From: an uncultured Clostridiaceae bacterium
Lineage (GTDB): Bacteria; Bacillota; Clostridia; TANB77; CAG-508
Assembly (NCBI GenBank): GCA_905198755.1
Contig: CAJKDR010000034.1
Coordinates: 1-9,901 of the forward strand
Direction of reading: 5' to 3'
Length of the DNA stretch: 9,901 nt
In this document: piece after piece, positions 7,014-9,901 of the stretch
How positions within the stretch are numbered: the first letter of the stretch is position 1
Layout of the letters: every line of letters starts with the position of its first letter
Notes under the pieces: model-generated
Databases searched by the model: none
Told to the model about the DNA's origin: nothing
What the model saw: the letters and a program-made list of their open reading frames with translations, nothing else
Translations under genes and position numbers: made by a program

Positions 7014-7187
7014 TTATAATAAATTTTTAAATTTGCTTAATAAGTTTTGATGCTTTTGTTCTAACTCGCTTATATAAGCTGATAATATTGGATCTTGTAG
7101 TTGTTTTGATGTTTCACAACTAGCAGATTTCATAAAACTTTCGTGTCCTAAAGCATCTTCAACATATAATAATTCTTTACTTGTCAT
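7014..7187 (-). CDS. Small Coat_F-related protein, likely spore coat partner
   Basis: This 57-residue protein (MTSKELLYVEDALGHE onward) resembles the small companion proteins found beside Coat_F genes in Clostridia, with a helical DALGHE segment, a central C-E and LQDP, and an EQKHQNLL-like C-terminal helix. The two in-frame GTG codons upstream (7194-7199) are rejected as starts because they form part of the SD: AGGTGGTGAT lies just before the ATG at 7187. It ends within the SD of the next coat gene, 12 bases before its ATG, so the pair is an operon and the products may work as a complex. The first residues match the start of larger Coat_F proteins, suggesting the pair represents a split version. 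A TATAAT at 7257-7252 lies upstream on the minus strand, but without a good -35. Confidence 0.75.
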   Translation of the reverse strand: MTSKELLYVEDALGHESFMKSASCETSKQLQDPILSAYISELEQKHQNLLSKFKNLL

Positions 7188-7286
7188 TTTTATCACCACC
7201 TATTGTAATTGTTAACAATTTGTGGCTTATTTATTCAATTTAAAAAGTTTTATTATAAGATTTTAACTATGAATTTATTTTTAATT

Positions 7287-7982
7287 TTAAATTAATGAAA
7301 TTATACAATATACAATAATTTTTAATATTTCATTGCTAAACAAATAAAAGTTGTAGAATGGTATTCCTAGTTTATTTACTTGTTCATATTTATTTATTAG
7401 CTCTTCTTTTTCTTTTTCTGTAAAGATTTCTTTACTATCTAAGTATTCTTTGCTTACATATTTTGCTCTTATCATCGCATCATTTTCTAGGTATGCACGT
7501 ATTATAAATTTTATTGTTGCTAGCATTATTAACACATACATAAGTACATTAGTGAATTTTACCTTGTTAAATAATGTTAATACTAGTATTACTAAAAAAT
7601 AAACATTATAAATATTTGATAAAATAAAGTTTGTCCATAATGTTGATTTATTTTGTGTTGCATGTATACATTCATGTGCAATTGTTTGAATTTTTATTAT
7701 ATCTTGTTTGAATTTTCCTATTGTTATTGAATTTGTTGCAACTGCATAGAAACAATTGTAACTTTCTTTATCTATTTTCACCTTAACGTTTTTAGCTTTT
7801 ATTTGTTTTAAAATATCATTACAAATTTCTTTATCTTCTGGAAATTTTTCAGAGATTTTTTTTAGTGTTTCAGAATTTTTTTCATTGTTTAAAGCAAACA
7901 TTTTTCTAATTTTTACATTTAGCGCTAATTTTACGATTAAAATTCCTATTATTGATATTGCAATTATTATAATTTCATTCAT
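7287..7982 (-). CDS. Membrane-anchored zinc metallopeptidase, HExxH type
   Basis: This 231-residue protein resembles the YugP/Zn_peptidase_2 group of neutral zinc metallopeptidases. Residues 3-21 form an N-terminal membrane segment, a soluble part follows, then HECIH at 103-107 (in AHECIHATQ), then membrane segments near 119-138 and 146-165 and a hydrophobic C-terminal segment (about 214-231). E166-x-D168-A, just after the third segment, matches the EFDAS-like position of YugP and may supply the third zinc ligand. The active site is expected next to the membrane, and the substrate is unknown. ATG at 7982 is chosen over the upstream 8018 start because AGGAG lies 7 bases before it and the upstream codons fall inside a terminator hairpin. 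It follows a YlbF-family gene and precedes the coat genes. The C-terminal half differs from typical YugP and could be over-called. Confidence 0.72.
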   Translation of the reverse strand: MNEIIIIAISIIGILIVKLALNVKIRKMFALNNEKNSETLKKISEKFPEDKEICNDILKQIKAKNVKVKIDKESYNCFYAVATNSITIGKFKQDIIKIQTIAHECIHATQNKSTLWTNFILSNIYNVYFLVILVLTLFNKVKFTNVLMYVLIMLATIKFIIRAYLENDAMIRAKYVSKEYLDSKEIFTEKEKEELINKYEQVNKLGIPFYNFYLFSNEILKIIVYCIISLI

Positions 7983-8007
7983 TTTTATTCTCCTATATTT
8001 TTTATTA

Positions 8008-8038
8008 TAAAAAGGCACAATATAAATTATTTGTGCCT
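8008..8038 (-). terminator. Intrinsic terminator after the YlbF-family gene
   Basis: On the minus strand AGGCACAA/TTGTGCCT (8031-8038 and 8013-8020) forms an 8-bp stem with a 10-base loop, followed by CTTTTTATAAT. It sits 10 bases after the YlbF-family stop and before the peptidase SD, so the GT4-YlbF unit likely ends here. The T-tract is short, so some readthrough is possible. Confidence 0.75.
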
Positions 8039-8047
8039 CTTTATTAT

Positions 8048-8383
8048 TTATTCTATTACTTCTTTTATAGCTTCGCCTATAATCTTATTTACATCTGCAA
8101 TTAAAACATTAAATTTGAATTCTGCATCAAAATATTCTTTTACATTTTCTTTTGCTAATAAGCTAGCATATAGTTCTTGTAATTCTTTTTCTTTATCTTT
8201 ATTATTTTCTAATCCTTGCATAGCAGAAATTTGTACTTCATATCTTAGAGTTTCAAATTTTTTGATTTGTTTATTCACTTCTTGATTAGATTTTACAAGT
8301 TCTTTATATTTTTTATAATTCTTATATTCTTCAGAATCTTTTATCTCTTGTGCTAATCTGTTTGTAGTATCATAAACATTCAT
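8048..8383 (-). CDS. YlbF/YmcA-family protein
   Basis: This 111-residue, almost wholly alpha-helical protein has the features of the Com_YlbF family: an N-terminal MNVYDTTNRLAQEIKDS, a conserved SEEYKNYKKYKE segment, and a coiled charged middle with a second helical region at the C-terminus. In Bacillus subtilis, YlbF, YmcA and YaaT form the complex that stimulates RNase Y processing and affects competence, biofilm and sporulation. Clostridial members are paralogues whose exact role is not established. ATG at 8383 is chosen because GGAGG at about 8393-8397 lies upstream; the longer start at 8398 overlaps this SD. The gene is followed by a terminator and is 58 bases after the GT4 stop with no terminator between, so co-transcription with it is likely. 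Cytoplasmic; no signal peptide. Confidence 0.83.
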   Translation of the reverse strand: MNVYDTTNRLAQEIKDSEEYKNYKKYKELVKSNQEVNKQIKKFETLRYEVQISAMQGLENNKDKEKELQELYASLLAKENVKEYFDAEFKFNVLIADVNKIIGEAIKEVIE

Positions 8384-8410
8384 TTTTATTTCCTCCATAA
8401 ATTTTATACA

Positions 8411-8459
8411 AAGCTTGACGATAAGATATTATGCCGTTTATTTAAGCATAAGCTTGACG
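8411..8459. repeat. Direct repeat AAGCTTGACG, 39 bases apart
   Basis: AAGCTTGACG occurs at 8411-8420 and 8450-8459. The second copy encodes the C-terminal Arg-Gln-Ala of the GT4 gene and the first is just after its stop, at a distance of 13 codons in the same frame. It may be a trace of a small duplication at the gene end or chance. Confidence 0.3.
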
Positions 8460-9734
8460 CTTTCTAAATTCTAATAAATTAGATATTTCTTTTTGTTCGC
8501 CTTTCATTTTTTTAACTTTAGAAGCCTTTTCTTGTTCTATTTGTTTAGCTTGTCTTGCTGCCATTGTTTCACATATTGCTTTTTGATATGTAAAATGTGT
8601 ATCTTGAGCAATTTTTGTCCAATTATACTTTTCTTTTACTGATGCTTTAGCATTTTTTGCTATTTCTGTGCATAGCTTGTGGTCAAACAATAATGTTAAT
8701 ATTGAATCTGCTATTGAATTATAGTTTCCAGCATAACTTTTCATTCCGTTAATACCATGTTCTACTATTTCATTCAGTCCTCCAACATCAGATACCACAA
8801 CTGGATTTCCTGCAAGCATTCCTTCTAGTGCTACTATTCCAAATGGTTCATATGTACTTGGAAATACTGATATATCTGCACATTTATATAATTTACATAG
8901 TGATTTATGGTCCATATATCCTGTAAAGTATACTTTATTACCTAATCCTAAATAATCAACTTGTGCTTTCAAATCATCTATCATTCCACCTTTTCCTGCA
9001 ATTACTAGTTTTGCATCATGATAGTTTGCTAGAATTTTTGGCATTGCTGCTATTAAATGTTGTACACCTTTCTCATATACTAATCTTCCTGCATATAGTA
9101 TTATTTTTTCATTATCTGATGCATAGTTTCTTCTAAAATCGTAATCTCTTTCTATTCCACTATACATTGTTAGGTTAACTCCATTAGGTACTACATTAAT
9201 TTTATCAAAAGGTAATCCAAAGTTTCTTTGTAATTCACATTTCATATAATTACTATTTACTATTACTTCATTTGCTTCATATGTAAGCATCCATTCTGTG
9301 TCGTTTATATATCTTTGTGTTTCATCATGGATACCACTATTTCTTCCTGCTTCTGTGGCATGTATTGTTGCAACAATTGGTATGTCGTATGAATTTTTTA
9401 ATGACTTTGCAGCATATGCAACTAGCCAATCATGTGCATGAATTACATCAAATTTACCTTCTTTTGCTATTATTTCACTTGCTTTTGATATAAGGTTAAA
9501 ATTTAATTGCATAATCCAGTCTATAAAATTATTAGGATTTATCATATAATTATCTACTCTATATACTTTAACACCCTTATCATCCTCAAAATATGGAACA
9601 TCACCTTCCTTGTATGTAACAACTGTAACTTCATGTCCATCTTTAATTAATCTTTTAGATAAGTCATGTACTACTCTTGCTATTCCTCCTACAACTCTTG
9701 GTGGATATTCCCATGTTAACATTAATATTTTCAT
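8442..9734 (-). CDS. Glycosyltransferase family 4, glucosyltransferase-like
   Basis: This 430-residue enzyme has the two-domain GT-B fold of family GT4 and transfers sugars from nucleotide-activated donors in the cytoplasm. Visible are the N-terminal MKILMLTWEYPPRVVGGIAR with the glycine pair at 16-17, HAHD at 99-102, R217 and K222 of the nucleotide-sugar site (GRLVYEKG), and the EPFGIVALE motif (E296 and E304, E-x7-E). The closing 40 residues are charged and helical (KQIEQEKASK and following), an extension beyond the core. ATG at 9734 is preferred over 9755 because MKILMLTWEYPP is the family-like start and an AAAGGGG lies upstream, though 11 bases away. A promoter lies at 9786-9814. Related clostridial genes often sit beside alpha-glucan enzymes, but none is in view, so acceptor and product are unknown. 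Confidence 0.92.
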   Translation of the reverse strand: MKILMLTWEYPPRVVGGIARVVHDLSKRLIKDGHEVTVVTYKEGDVPYFEDDKGVKVYRVDNYMINPNNFIDWIMQLNFNLISKASEIIAKEGKFDVIHAHDWLVAYAAKSLKNSYDIPIVATIHATEAGRNSGIHDETQRYINDTEWMLTYEANEVIVNSNYMKCELQRNFGLPFDKINVVPNGVNLTMYSGIERDYDFRRNYASDNEKIILYAGRLVYEKGVQHLIAAMPKILANYHDAKLVIAGKGGMIDDLKAQVDYLGLGNKVYFTGYMDHKSLCKLYKCADISVFPSTYEPFGIVALEGMLAGNPVVVSDVGGLNEIVEHGINGMKSYAGNYNSIADSILTLLFDHKLCTEIAKNAKASVKEKYNWTKIAQDTHFTYQKAICETMAARQAKQIEQEKASKVKKMKGEQKEISNLLEFRKRQAYA

Positions 9735-9785
9735 TGGCAATAGCGCCCCTTTCATTCTTCTTTTGATTATATGCTCTACAAATAT

Positions 9786-9814
9786 ATTTTATACAAAATT
9801 TTTATAAATGTAAA
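9786..9814 (-). promoter_or_regulatory. Sigma-A-type promoter for the GT4 gene
   Basis: On the minus strand TTTACA (9814-9809) is followed after 17 bases by TAAAAT (9791-9786), an overlapping TATAAA giving a 15-base alternative. Start would be near 9779, about 45 bases before the GT4 ATG. Confidence 0.55.
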
Positions 9815-9843
9815 CCATTTTTCGATAAAATTTTTAAAATTTT

Positions 9844-9872
9844 TTGACACAATCATTAAATTTTTATACTCT
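9844..9872 (+). promoter_or_regulatory. Possible divergent plus-strand promoter at the right edge
   Basis: TTGACA (9844-9849) is followed by TACTCT after 17 bases, or by TATACT (9865-9870) after 15. The following AAGGGG (9878-9883) resembles an SD. This suggests a gene transcribed rightwards out of the window, divergent from the GT4 gene; no coding sequence can be confirmed. Confidence 0.35.
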
Positions 9873-9901
9873 TCTTTAAGGGGTCAATAATTAATATTGT
9901 T

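Noticed and set aside
7207..7220. A perfect 14-bp palindrome AATTGTTAACAATT before the coat genes, suggesting an operator.
   Set aside because: In DNA this rich in A and T, about two palindromes of this length are expected by chance in a window of this size, from a rough base-composition estimate, and no matching second site was seen.
7252..7280. A TATAAT on the minus strand upstream of the coat genes as a sigma-A promoter, and CATAGTTAAA as a sporulation promoter.
   Set aside because: No acceptable -35 lies at the right spacing for the first, and the second matches sporulation consensus only partly.
7983..8018. A longer N-terminus for the peptidase starting at 8018.
   Set aside because: Its first codons fall inside a terminator hairpin and a strong AGGAG precedes the ATG at 7982 at the right distance.
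1..9901. CRISPR array, insertion sequence, tRNA or rRNA, toxin-antitoxin or phage defence system.
   Set aside because: No regularly spaced repeats, transposase, cloverleaf-like sequence, rRNA-like sequence or recognisable defence domain was seen on either strand. A careful eye scan is not a substitute for a profile search.

Overview
The window is low-GC, single-contig bacterial DNA that reads as a chromosome of an anaerobic, endospore-forming member of the Clostridia (Bacillota). The evidence is A/T-rich codon use, strong AGGAGG-type ribosome binding sites, TTGACA/TATAAT-like promoters, a Coat_F-type spore coat gene pair, a YlbF-family protein, and a recJ-relA-hydrolase-hisS run typical of Clostridia. 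All stops seen are TAA or TAG, and the genes read through under the standard bacterial code with TGG for tryptophan. A species cannot be named from the sequence.

Right to left on the minus strand, positions 5791 to 1 hold a tight housekeeping operon: recJ (single-strand exonuclease), a bifunctional relA/rel (ppGpp synthetase and hydrolase), a small metallo-beta-lactamase-fold hydrolase, and hisS (histidyl-tRNA synthetase, cut by the left edge about 20 codons before its expected end). Gaps are 9 to 21 bases and one SD overlaps the preceding stop codon, so translation is probably coupled. Relative to the usual clostridial order recJ-apt-relA-dtd-hydrolase-hemZ-hisS, the genes apt, dtd and hemZ are absent here.

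Positions 5792 to 6257 are a divergent intergenic region with a recJ promoter, a second minus-strand promoter upstream of it, two adjacent GC-rich perfect hairpins of which one has a minus-strand T-tract, and a strong plus-strand promoter. Together the upstream minus promoter and the terminator could define a short transcript of about 70 nt. The plus promoter drives the only plus-strand gene, an unrecognised 151-residue protein with a leader containing hairpins and a 12-codon ORF. This gene is closed by a bidirectional terminator at 6719-6755.

Positions 6756 to 9734 are again minus strand: a GT4 glycosyltransferase with its own promoter, a YlbF-family protein, an intrinsic terminator, a membrane-anchored HExxH metallopeptidase, and two small spore-coat-type proteins. 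At the right edge (9844-9870) a possible plus-strand promoter points out of the window.

I see no CRISPR array, insertion sequence, tRNA, rRNA, or clearly new multigene system. The parts most worth a second look are the recJ upstream region with its putative short terminated transcript, and the orphan plus-strand gene with its unusual leader.
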